DNA of 5,778 nucleotides, from the NCBI GenBank assembly GCA_018814265.1, contig JAHIZU010000001.1:1-5778 (forward strand), written 5' to 3'. The notes beneath the pieces were generated by a model, which did no database searches, had not been told where the DNA came from, and saw only the letters and a list, made by a program, of their open reading frames with translations. Source of the DNA: Candidatus Margulisiibacteriota bacterium. GTDB lineage: Bacteria; Margulisbacteria; WOR-1; O2-12-FULL-45-9. How positions within the stretch are numbered: the first letter of the stretch is position 1; each line of letters starts with the position of its first letter. Positions 1 through 5,582 of the stretch are shown here, one piece after another. The position numbers and the translations under genes were made by a program.

Positions 1-215
1 CAAAAAACTTGCAACCATTAATTTCTCGGGTCAAAGACTATGCAAAATTACCGGTGGCTATCGGATTTGGGATCTCCAAGCCTGCCCAGGCAGCAGAAGT
101 TGCCAGGATCGCCGATGGAGTGATCGTGGGCTCAGCCATTGTTGATTTGATCGCCAAGAAAAAGATCCCAGCTGTTTCAAAATTTGTTGCCTCATTAAGA
201 AAAGCTATTGATTAG
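1..215 (+). CDS. trpA: Tryptophan synthase alpha chain, C-terminal fragment (gene runs off the left edge)
   Basis: This is the last ~71 codons of the alpha subunit, which cleaves indole-3-glycerol phosphate to indole and glyceraldehyde-3-phosphate in the last step of tryptophan synthesis. It normally works in the cytoplasm in complex with TrpB. The frame is open from base 3 and ends at TAG 213-215. Visible family signatures are [10 protein letters not shown], the glycine loop that contacts the substrate phosphate, then [21 protein letters not shown], whose Gly-Ser also binds the phosphate, and a C-terminal helix ending SLRKAID. The catalytic Glu and Asp lie in the missing upstream part. A TTG at base 9 is an internal Leu codon, not a start. 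The rest of a trp operon would be expected to the left. No trp gene follows, so trpA is probably the last gene of its operon. Family identification is firm. Confidence 0.93.
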   Translation, partial: KNLQPLISRVKDYAKLPVAIGFGISKPAQAAEVARIADGVIVGSAIVDLIAKKKIPAVSKFVASLRKAID

Positions 216-278
216 ATGTAGGGACAACCTTTATGGTTGTCCGAAATAAGTGGACAGGGATAAACCCTGTCCCTACAT
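216..278. repeat. REP/BIME-like pair of inverted hairpins between trpA and the HD gene
   Basis: Two hairpins lie in opposite orientation. The first has stem GGACAACC (222-229) and GGTTGTCC (235-242) with loop TTTAT. The second has stem GGACAGGG (252-259) and CCCTGTCC (265-272) with loop ATAAA, the reverse complement of TTTAT. The outer 11 bases ATGTAGGGACA (216-226) and TGTCCCTACAT (268-278) are a perfect inverted repeat. The whole element is therefore close to palindromic. When the two units are compared in the same orientation, three stem positions differ (ACC versus GGG) and all three are compensated on the other arm. It looks like the intergenic GTAGGGACA... repeats seen in many bacterial genomes, which are often linked to RAYT/Y1 transposases; that comparison is from memory. 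It starts right after the trpA stop and could also damp read-through. There is no T-run, so it is not a classical terminator. Confidence 0.85.
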
Positions 279-285
279 TTTATTT

Positions 286-825
286 ATGATAAACAAGATC
301 ATTTACCGTTTTAATCAATTCTGGTTTGGCATGAGCGCCAGATATACCAAGGCTGACGAAGCATTTGCCCGCACTTATTTAAATATCGAAGAGTCGTCAC
401 TTTTTAACCAACTGCCTGGTTTTGAGAAGAAACACGCTGTGGTGGTTGCCCGGAAAATGCTGGCGCTTGCCCGGCTTCATCCGGAATTAGACCAGAACAA
501 GCTTGTTAAATTGGGGTTGCTGCATGATATTGGTAAAGTTGCAGAAAAGAACTCTGTTTTGACTAAATCGATCCTGGTGATCATCCGTTTCTTCCTTCCC
601 TGGCTATATGACCGCCTGGCAGACAGCGGAGAAACCCATTCCTTCTTTCGCAGGTTCTATATTCACAAACACCATGGGGCAGTCGGCGCCCAGCTGCTGG
701 AAAAGATCGGTGAAACATCCGAGATCCTTTCGATCATTGCCAAACATGATCCCCGGATCGAGCCCTTTGGGCCGGAGGATCCACTAGAGTTAAAGCTCCT
801 GCAGCAGGCTGACAGCACTTACTGA
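286..825 (+). CDS. HD-domain (HDIG-type) phosphohydrolase-like protein, 179 aa
   Basis: A small, probably cytosolic metal-dependent phosphohydrolase of the HD superfamily; the substrate cannot be read from sequence. Metal-ligand candidates in order are His50 (in FEKKHAVVVA), His80-Asp81 in LLHDIGK, His129-His130 in HKHHG, His154 (IAKHDP) and Asp176 in LLQQADS near the C-terminus. This is the expected H...HD...D pattern. The hydrophobic stretch SILVIIRFFLPWLY (about 95-108) is short and more likely buried than membrane-spanning. The ATG at 286 is chosen because MINKIIYRFNQFWFG resembles the N-terminus of this family. A GTG at 250 would start inside the upstream hairpin repeat and add 12 unconvincing residues. 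No Shine-Dalgarno site precedes 286, so translation may be weak or depend on trpA read-through. A second possible start is ATG 331. The stop codon overlaps the convergent queF stop. Confidence 0.8.
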   Translation: MINKIIYRFNQFWFGMSARYTKADEAFARTYLNIEESSLFNQLPGFEKKHAVVVARKMLALARLHPELDQNKLVKLGLLHDIGKVAEKNSVLTKSILVIIRFFLPWLYDRLADSGETHSFFRRFYIHKHHGAVGAQLLEKIGETSEILSIIAKHDPRIEPFGPEDPLELKLLQQADSTY

Positions 826-1157
826 TTGTATTCTGCGGAAACTATAGTCTTGATCCCGCCGCGGACATTGAATTCTCCAACAATTTTTATAGAGCGAGGC
901 TGACAAACTGCTACAATGTCATCGAGGATCTTATTGACCACGTTTTCATGAAATATTCCCACGTTGCGGAAAGAAACAAAGTATAATTTAAGTGATTTTA
1001 ACTCAATGATCTTTTTGTCCGGGATATAATCAATAATAATATTAGCAAAATCAGGCAGGCCGGTTTTAGGACAAACGCAGGTAAACTCGGGAAATTCAAT
1101 ATGGACGTTGTAATCCCTTTTGGGATAACTGTTTTTAACTGTTTCTATCTTTTTCAT
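819..1157 (-). CDS. queF: NADPH-dependent 7-cyano-7-deazaguanine (preQ0) reductase
   Basis: QueF reduces the nitrile of preQ0 to the primary amine preQ1 with two NADPH, a step in making queuosine for tRNA wobble positions. It is a cytosolic tunnel-fold enzyme that forms oligomers. The 112-residue product is of the short, single-module type. Visible features are FTCVCPKTGLPDF, with the nucleophilic Cys29 (of CPKTG) and Asp36, then the QueF signature ELKSLKLY (52-59), and FHE (69-71) with the substrate-binding Glu71. The ATG at 1157 is preferred because its ATGA overlaps the pyrF TGA by 4 bases, a typical coupled start. A GTG nine bases upstream (1166) would add three residues. It is last in the rpsA-pyrF-queF operon and ends tail to tail with the HD gene, with a 7-base overlap. 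No other queuosine gene is in view. Confidence 0.93.
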   Translation of the reverse strand: MKKIETVKNSYPKRDYNVHIEFPEFTCVCPKTGLPDFANIIIDYIPDKKIIELKSLKLYFVSFRNVGIFHENVVNKILDDIVAVCQPRSIKIVGEFNVRGGIKTIVSAEYNQ

Positions 1158-1933
1158 TTTGCCCACCGGTATTTATTGATTTCATCCCGCAAGGTTTTAG
1201 CCGCTTCCCTGGGAGAATCAGCATAAATTATCCCGCGCGAGGAATTAATTATCGCCCGCATGCCTTGCTTGTTAACGCCAAACTTGACCGAATCAGCCAG
1301 GTTTCCGCCCTGGGTCCCAACGCCCGGGATCAGGATCGGCATATCACCGACTATTTTTCTGATCTCGATCAGCTGCTCTGATTTAGTGGCGCCAACCACC
1401 AGGCCGCAATTGTCATATTTGTTCCAGTTTTTTACCTCATGGGCCACATTGAAAAAGACATCGCGCTGAAAATCCTTAGCCCCGGGGTTGCTGGTTAAAC
1501 ATAAAACGATAACCCCCTTGTCGCGATATTCCAAAAATGGTTCGATTGAATCATGGCCCAGGTAGGGGTTAACGGTGACCGCGTCTGCCTTGTAGACATT
1601 GAAAAGGCTTTCAGCATAGGCAGCTGAAGAATGGCCAATATCACCCCTTTTGGCATCCAGGATCGCTGGAATGCCGGTAGAGTGGATCAGTTCAATAGTT
1701 TTTATAAGCGAAGAAAGACCGTAAATGCCATATCTTTCGTAAAAGGCGATATTGGGTTTATAAGCGCAGACTAGATCCTTAGTGGCGTTGATGATCTCGC
1801 GGTTAAAAATGTAGATCGGGTCTTCTTGGTTCAGGATCGATTGCGGAATGCTATTCAGGTCAATGTCGAGTCCAACGCAGAGAAGACTATTGTTTTTGTT
1901 CGCGGCTTTATCGAGTTTTTCCAGAAACCTCAA
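1154..1933 (-). CDS. pyrF: Orotidine-5'-phosphate decarboxylase, type 2
   Basis: PyrF decarboxylates OMP to UMP, the last step of de novo pyrimidine synthesis, in the cytoplasm. The product is 259 residues, typical of the longer type 2 family. Seen in order on one TIM barrel are CVGLDID (19-25), KPNIAFYE (59-66), the catalytic DAKRGDIG (93-100, with Lys95 and Asp98), VNPYLGHDS (121-129), PGVGTQGG (203-210) and the phosphate-binding NSSRGIIYA (230-238, Arg233). The start is TTG at 1933, overlapping the rpsA stop as TTGA. It is supported by an AGGAAGAGG ribosome site four bases upstream and by family-like N-terminal residues (FLEKLDKA). No better ATG exists in frame. It lies between rpsA and queF, so it is probably co-transcribed and translationally coupled to rpsA. 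Confidence 0.96.
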   Translation of the reverse strand: MRFLEKLDKAANKNNSLLCVGLDIDLNSIPQSILNQEDPIYIFNREIINATKDLVCAYKPNIAFYERYGIYGLSSLIKTIELIHSTGIPAILDAKRGDIGHSSAAYAESLFNVYKADAVTVNPYLGHDSIEPFLEYRDKGVIVLCLTSNPGAKDFQRDVFFNVAHEVKNWNKYDNCGLVVGATKSEQLIEIRKIVGDMPILIPGVGTQGGNLADSVKFGVNKQGMRAIINSSRGIIYADSPREAAKTLRDEINKYRWAK

Positions 1934-3369
1934 GTTGCCTCTTCCTGTGCCTCTTCCTGTTCAGCTCTGTCTTTTTCCTTTTGCGCGATCATGTCAGCGA
2001 TGGTGACTTTTGGGGTTTCTTCGGTCTCAGGGATAGCTTGTTTTATCTCTTCTCTTTCTCTTTGTTTCGCAGCCGCTTTGATCGACAAGCCGATCTTTTG
2101 CTCTTCCGGCAAAACCCTTAAGACCCTGACCTCAACAACGTCGTTGATCTTGATGCCAGCGTCTTCCGGGTTCTGGATCTGTGTATTTGACATCTCAGAG
2201 ACGTGGATCAAGCCTTCCAGATCATGGTCAAGTTCAGCAAAAGCGCCAAACTTGGCAAAGCGCAGGATCTTGACTTTGATGGTCTGGCCGGGTTTAAAGT
2301 ATTCCGTGGCTTTTTCCCAAGGATCGTCTTGCAGCTCTTTTAAGCCCAGGGCAACCTTTTTATTGATCTGATCAACCCCCAGGACAAAGACGTCCAGCTC
2401 CTGTCCGACTTTTAGAAGAACAGACGGGTGTTTGACTCTCTTCCAGGAAAGCTCGCTGAGATGGATCAGGCCTTCAATGCCGCCGAGATCAACAAAGGCG
2501 CCAAAGTTCTTCAGGCTGGTAACCTTGCCGTGGCGGACCTGGCCGACTTCCAGTTCTTCGAAAACTTTTGATGATTGCTGTTTTTCCTTGGCGCCGCTCC
2601 CGAGCTTATGAGACATAATGATCTTGCCCTGGCGGCGGTTAACCTCAATGACCTTTACAGGCAGGGTTTTATCTTTGAACGTGTCCAGTGATTCCTGGGC
2701 CTGTTTCATGACTTGAGAAGCAGGGATAAAACCGCGAATGCCAGAGCAATCAACAACTAAGCCGCCCCTGACCACCTGGATCACTTTTCCCTCAAGCATT
2801 TGTTTGTTCTTAAATGCATCGTAGGCTGTTTGCCAGTGGCTTTCGTAATCCGCCCGCTTTTTGGACAGGACCACATAGCCTTCTTTGTTTTCCAGATTTT
2901 CGATGAAGACATCGATCACGTCGCCAACTTTTACAACCTCTTCAGCGGAGGAGAAACTTCTTTCAGACAATTCCTCTGGCAAGATGATGCCGTCGGCTTT
3001 GTACTTTATGTCAACCAGCACTGCGCCGTGATCGACTTTGATAACCGTGCCTTTTACCGTGTCGCCGGATTTGTATTCTTTAAAAGTAGCCTCGTAGCTG
3101 GCTGCTTCGGACTTTGGCAGGGGAGCTGGTTTTTCGACTGGAGCTTTTGCCGCTGGTTTTTCTGCTGAAGGCGGGGCAGGGGTCATCCTGGTCGCTGTGA
3201 ATTCCTCTTTTTTTGCTGCCTGTTTTGGTGGCAGGGGTGTTGAGGGAGCTGTTTTTTCAATTATTTTGCTTTCTTTAAGAGTTTCCTTGATCAGTTCTTC
3301 AACCTCAAGAAATTCTTCTTCGCCTTTGCCTTTTTCAAATCCAGTGCCAGTTAATTCTGTTTCTGCCAT
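1930..3369 (-). CDS. rpsA: Ribosomal protein S1-like protein with four S1 domains
   Basis: An RNA-binding protein of the S1 family, expected to help the 30S subunit bind mRNA. The 479 residues hold four OB-fold S1 domains at about 102-172 (GDTVKGTVIKVDHGAVLVD), 190-255 (LEGKVIQVVRGGLVVD), 275-344 (GQVRHGKVTSLKNFGAFVD) and 360-432 (GQTIKVKILRFAKFGAFAE). Domains 3 and 4 carry the classical FGAFxxL...EGLIHxSE pattern; domains 1 and 2 are the more divergent pair usual at the N-terminus. About 95 N-terminal residues are low-complexity, acidic and then Pro/Ala/Lys-rich, probably disordered, and the C-terminus is a charged Glu/Lys tail. E. coli S1 has six domains; four-domain versions are common elsewhere. 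The ATG at 3369 has GGAGG (3376-3380) six bases upstream. It is the first gene of the rpsA-pyrF-queF operon. The symbol is by homology; ribosome association is inferred. Confidence 0.92.
   Translation of the reverse strand: MAETELTGTGFEKGKGEEEFLEVEELIKETLKESKIIEKTAPSTPLPPKQAAKKEEFTATRMTPAPPSAEKPAAKAPVEKPAPLPKSEAASYEATFKEYKSGDTVKGTVIKVDHGAVLVDIKYKADGIILPEELSERSFSSAEEVVKVGDVIDVFIENLENKEGYVVLSKKRADYESHWQTAYDAFKNKQMLEGKVIQVVRGGLVVDCSGIRGFIPASQVMKQAQESLDTFKDKTLPVKVIEVNRRQGKIIMSHKLGSGAKEKQQSSKVFEELEVGQVRHGKVTSLKNFGAFVDLGGIEGLIHLSELSWKRVKHPSVLLKVGQELDVFVLGVDQINKKVALGLKELQDDPWEKATEYFKPGQTIKVKILRFAKFGAFAELDHDLEGLIHVSEMSNTQIQNPEDAGIKINDVVEVRVLRVLPEEQKIGLSIKAAAKQREREEIKQAIPETEETPKVTIADMIAQKEKDRAEQEEAQEEAT
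1938..1946 (-). promoter_or_regulatory. Ribosome binding site of pyrF, inside the end of rpsA
   Basis: Read on the minus strand, AGGAAGAGG is followed by CAAC and then the TTG start of pyrF. The site lies in the rpsA codons for the final acidic EEAQEEAT tail. It decides the unusual TTG start and the 4-base overlap with the rpsA stop. Confidence 0.7.
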
Positions 3370-3390
3370 GATAAACCTCCAAACCTAAAC

Positions 3391-3419
3391 AGCATACCAT
3401 AAAGACGGGAAAGGGTCAA
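3391..3419 (-). promoter_or_regulatory. Sigma70-type promoter of the rpsA-pyrF-queF operon
   Basis: On the minus strand, TTGACC (3419-3414), a 17-base spacer and TATGCT (3396-3391) form a good -35/-10 pair. Transcription would start near 3384, giving a leader of about 15 bases with GGAGG (3380-3376) near its 5' end. The leader would be too short for a structured S1 autoregulation site upstream of the start codon. Confidence 0.75.
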
Positions 3420-3458
3420 CTTTAGGACTTGGGGGTCTTGGTGCAATTCAATAAGGGA

Positions 3459-3598
3459 GTTAGGGCTTTTAAGGCCTTTATGGATTGAAGGCTTTTACGG
3501 TAGTATGAGAAAAAAGGCAAAATGCTTTAAACCCTTTGCCTTAGCGGCCATTTTATCCTAACGGCCATCATTCACCTAGAAGCCATAAAAGCCTTAAC
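3459..3598. repeat. Degenerate intergenic palindrome built from GGCTTTTA / TAAAAGCC units
   Basis: The left arm GTTAGGGCTTTTAAGGC (3459-3475) and the reverse complement of 3582-3598 (GTTAAGGCTTTTATGGC) match at 15 of 17 positions. Inside them, more GGCNTTTA-like units on the left (GGCCTTTATGG, GGCTTTTACGG) face CGGCCATTTTA and CGGCCATCA units on the right, pairing imperfectly. The centre is the 8-bp hairpin listed as a terminator. No coding frame is supported here. It may be a worn mobile repeat or a small non-autonomous element. Only one copy is in view, so its spread in the genome is unknown. Confidence 0.55.
3510..3542 (-). terminator. Probable intrinsic terminator downstream of pcm
   Basis: On the minus strand, AAGGCAAA (3542-3535), a 13-base loop and TTTGCCTT (3521-3514) form an 8-bp stem that runs straight into a run of six T (3515-3510). 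It lies about 80 bases past the pcm stop and before the rpsA promoter, the right place to separate the two transcripts. The stem is AT-rich, so strength may be modest. Confidence 0.55.
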
Positions 3599-3624
3599 AA
3601 CCTTAAATATAAGCCTCTATCACT

Positions 3625-4269
3625 CTAAGTAGGTTTCCAGCCATATTTGCCGACCAGAGGGACAAAAACGCAGGCTACGGATTCGAAAGTGCTGAACTTA
3701 TCTCCCTGTTTAGTTAGAGTGGTTAGCATTTGCTGAAAAGTATCGCCAACCGGGATGACCAGTCTGCCGCCATCTTTTAGCTGTTCTGTGAGCGGCTTTG
3801 GGATGCTGGGGCAGGCAGCGGTAACAATAATTGCGTCATAGGGAGCAGCCTTTTGAAAGCCCTCAGTGCCATCGGCAGTGATAAATTCAATGTTACGATA
3901 GCCCAATTTATTGATCGTCTCTTTGGCCTTTTGTGACAGGGGCGCTAAGCGTTCGACAGTATAAACCTTCTGACAAAGTTCCGCCAAAATAGCTGTTTGG
4001 TAGCCGGAACCAGTGCCGATCTCCAAAACTGTTTCTAGGCCTTTAAGCTTTAGCAGTTTGGTCATCACTGCCACCATATAGGGTTGGGAAATAGTTTGAT
4101 TATCGCCGATCGGCAGGGCGCAGTCGTCGTAAGCTGCTGAGCGGATATCAGCCGGCACAAACTCCTGCCGCGCAACCTGGCGAAAAGCAGCCAGGACCCG
4201 CTGGTCCGCGATCCCTCGGGGGATTAGCTGTGTTTCAACCATAACTTGGCGCAAAGCCTCAAAATCCAT
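3625..4269 (-). CDS. pcm: Protein-L-isoaspartate O-methyltransferase
   Basis: A cytosolic repair enzyme that uses S-adenosylmethionine to methylate isoaspartyl residues in aged proteins, so that they can revert to aspartate. The 214 residues match the usual bacterial length. Seen are PIGDNQTISQPYMVA (53-67) with the substrate-site Ser61, motif I VLEIGTGSGY (81-90) for AdoMet binding, the acidic end of the next strand YTVER (103-107), YDAIIVTAA (144-152), GGRLVIPVG (167-175) and the family C-terminus FVPLVGKYGW. The ATG at 4269 has GAGGT (4282-4278) eight bases upstream. It is a single-gene unit on the minus strand, divergent from speD and followed by a likely terminator. Both neighbours at this spacer use or may use AdoMet chemistry, but no functional link can be shown. 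Confidence 0.95.
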   Translation of the reverse strand: MDFEALRQVMVETQLIPRGIADQRVLAAFRQVARQEFVPADIRSAAYDDCALPIGDNQTISQPYMVAVMTKLLKLKGLETVLEIGTGSGYQTAILAELCQKVYTVERLAPLSQKAKETINKLGYRNIEFITADGTEGFQKAAPYDAIIVTAACPSIPKPLTEQLKDGGRLVIPVGDTFQQMLTTLTKQGDKFSTFESVACVFVPLVGKYGWKPT

Positions 4270-4282
4270 TTTAATCTACCTC

Positions 4283-4311
4283 ATTGTACACCCAAAAAAA
4301 TGTCTTGACAA
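4283..4311 (-). promoter_or_regulatory. Candidate pcm promoter, sharing its -35 region with the speD promoter
   Basis: On the minus strand, TTGTCA (4311-4306), a 17-base spacer and TACAAT (4288-4283) each match the consensus at 5 of 6 positions. The predicted start near 4276 would leave a leader of only about 7 bases and would place the pcm GAGGT site (4282-4278) outside the mRNA. Either the transcript starts a little earlier or pcm is read from a nearly leaderless message. This conflict lowers confidence. Confidence 0.5.
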
Positions 4312-4333
4312 ATTTGGCCTCAAAGCGCAAAAT
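4305..4333 (+). promoter_or_regulatory. Candidate speD-speB promoter
   Basis: A perfect TTGACA (4305-4310) is followed after 17 bases by CAAAAT (4328-4333), a weak -10 with 4 of 6 matches. The start would fall near 4340, two bases before the speD ATG. No Shine-Dalgarno site precedes that ATG, which agrees with a leaderless or nearly leaderless transcript. A better -10 (TAAAAT, 4333-4338) sits at a 22-base spacing, too far for normal use. Confidence 0.5.
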
Positions 4334-4341
4334 AAAATGGC

Positions 4342-4800
4342 ATGAAGACAGAGATTGAATATGGTATTGGTCCGCACCTGATGCTGGACTGTTATGGTTG
4401 TCCCAAAGATAAACTGGCTGATATGGATTTTATTTTCAATCTTCTAGACACCTTTCCGCAAAAAATAAAAGCCACCAAGATCATGGCGCCTTATGTTTTT
4501 AAATACCACGGCCAGACGCCGGATGACTGGGGCCTTTCCGGGGTTGTTTTGATCGCTGAATCACATATTTCTATCCATACCTTTCCTGACAAAGGCAACG
4601 CTTTTGTTGATATATTTTCCCGCAAAGAGTTTGACACTGATTTTGCGCGAGAGACTTTGCTGCAGGAGTTTTCCGCCACGCATCATGAAGTAGTTTTGCT
4701 AAACCGCGGCGTAGAATTCCCCAAAAACATGAGCCGCGCGGCCGATTTCGTTAACCAGGAAAGACTGGACCTGGTTGGCTCTCACCGAGTTTATCATTAA
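4342..4800 (+). CDS. speD: SpeD-family pyruvoyl-dependent decarboxylase with the catalytic Cys replaced
   Basis: The family is S-adenosylmethionine decarboxylase, which makes the aminopropyl donor for spermidine. The proenzyme cuts itself between Glu and Ser, and the Ser becomes the pyruvoyl cofactor. The 152-residue product has GPHLMLDCYGC (10-20), LSGVVLIAESHISIHTFP (65-82) with the Glu73-Ser74 cleavage site and processing His79, and AFVDIFSRKEFD (87-98). At Arg94 the family normally has Cys (FSCK or FTCG), the proton donor in decarboxylation; the codon CGC is one change from TGC. Substrate use may therefore differ. Known SpeD homologues have been converted to arginine or ornithine decarboxylases, and the coupled downstream agmatinase-like gene would suit an arginine decarboxylase. 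Loss of function is the other option. The start at 4342 follows from the conserved N-terminus; no ribosome site is seen. It is longer than the ~120-130 residues of short SpeD proteins. Confidence 0.88.
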   Translation: MKTEIEYGIGPHLMLDCYGCPKDKLADMDFIFNLLDTFPQKIKATKIMAPYVFKYHGQTPDDWGLSGVVLIAESHISIHTFPDKGNAFVDIFSRKEFDTDFARETLLQEFSATHHEVVLLNRGVEFPKNMSRAADFVNQERLDLVGSHRVYH

Positions 4801-5575
4801 TGTTCGTCATACTTCCTGTTCCTTACGAAGCTACAACTACCTATGGCAAAGGGACTAAAGCCGGCCCAACTGCGATTTTAAAAGCTTTGCAACACGTTGA
4901 GGATTTTGACGAAGAGCTTGGTTTTGTAACTTACGAAAAAACTGACATCCAAACCTTGCAGCCTGTTTCCGTCAAGAGTCTGGAGTCGCGAGTCGCCAGT
5001 CTTTTAAAAGACAATAAAATTCCGGTTGTCTTAGGCGGCGAACATTCCATAACCCCGCAGGCAGTTAAGGCTTGTGCTGCAAAGTATAAAAACTTATCCG
5101 TTTTACAATTTGACGCGCATGCTGATCAAGAGATAAATATAAGGGATCAAAGAACAACCATGCTTGTGTGATGCGGCGGGTTCTGGAGATCTGTCCAGCG
5201 GTCCAAGTTGGCATCAGGAATATTTCCGAAGAAGGCTGGCAGTTCGCTAAGAAAACAGGACAAATTGATAAAATACACTGGGCGCAGAAGATCGAGCTGG
5301 TTGAGAAGATAGAAAATCAGTTATCTGAGAATGTTTATATCACGATCGATGTGGATGTTTTTGATCCTTCGGTGGTTCCTGCGGTTGGCACGCCTGAGCC
5401 TGGCGGCATCTTATGGTATGAAGTTCTGGATATCCTGAAAGCAGTTTGCGCAACCAAGAATATAGTTGGCTTTGATGTGATGGAACTTTCGCCCCGTAAA
5501 GGTGACATTGCTTCGGATTTTACGGTGGCGAAGCTGGTTTATAAAACTATAGGTTATATTTCCGCGAAAAGTTAA
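4800..5575 (+). pseudogene. speB: Agmatinase-family ureohydrolase, interrupted by a one-base frameshift
   Basis: Agmatinase splits agmatine to putrescine and urea using two Mn ions; relatives act on aminopropylagmatine. The first part (4800-5171) carries GGEHS (His82) and FDAHAD (Asp105, His107, Asp109), then leaves the family sequence. The second part, in the -1 frame (open from 5126 to the TAA at 5573-5575), continues with YKGSKNNHACVMRRVLE, ITIDVDVFDP (two further metal Asp) and GTPEPGG. Adding one base in the codon after Asp109 (5127-5128) restores an expected D-L-R-D-K-Y-K-G-S order and one frame of 258 residues. Every metal ligand is intact on one side or the other. The start ATG overlaps the speD stop (TAATG), so the pair is coupled. 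The GTG/ATG at 5168-5173 are internal codons, not a second gene start. This is either a recent pseudogene or a sequence error. Confidence 0.88.
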
Positions 5576-5582
5576 TTCTTAC

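Noticed and set aside
250..285. GTG 250 as the start of the HD protein
   Set aside because: It lies inside the hairpin repeat, has no ribosome site, and adds 12 residues encoded by the repeat. ATG 286 gives a family-like N-terminus.
1826..2371. 181-codon open frame on plus opposite pyrF and rpsA
   Set aside because: It is antisense to two certain genes and its product looks like low-complexity Ser/Ala/Phe with no family signature. The same applies to plus-strand frames at 1260-1469, 2800-3168 and 3197-3388 and the minus frames at 4491-4679 and 5547-5747.
3459..3620. CRISPR array
   Set aside because: The units are short, degenerate, irregularly spaced and reverse orientation halfway; there are no equal-length unique spacers and no cas genes.
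4333..4338. TAAAAT as the -10 of speD
   Set aside because: It has the better match but is 22 bases from TTGACA and would start transcription inside the speD coding region.
5126..5171. Programmed -1 frameshift in speB
   Set aside because: No canonical slippery heptamer in the right frame lies in the only window where a switch is possible, and adding one base restores the expected residues exactly.
5168..5575. A separate gene starting at GTG 5168 or ATG 5171
   Set aside because: The sequence is the direct continuation of the agmatinase family (HACVMRRVLE lies inside one domain), and the frame is open upstream to 5126. It is the second half of speB.
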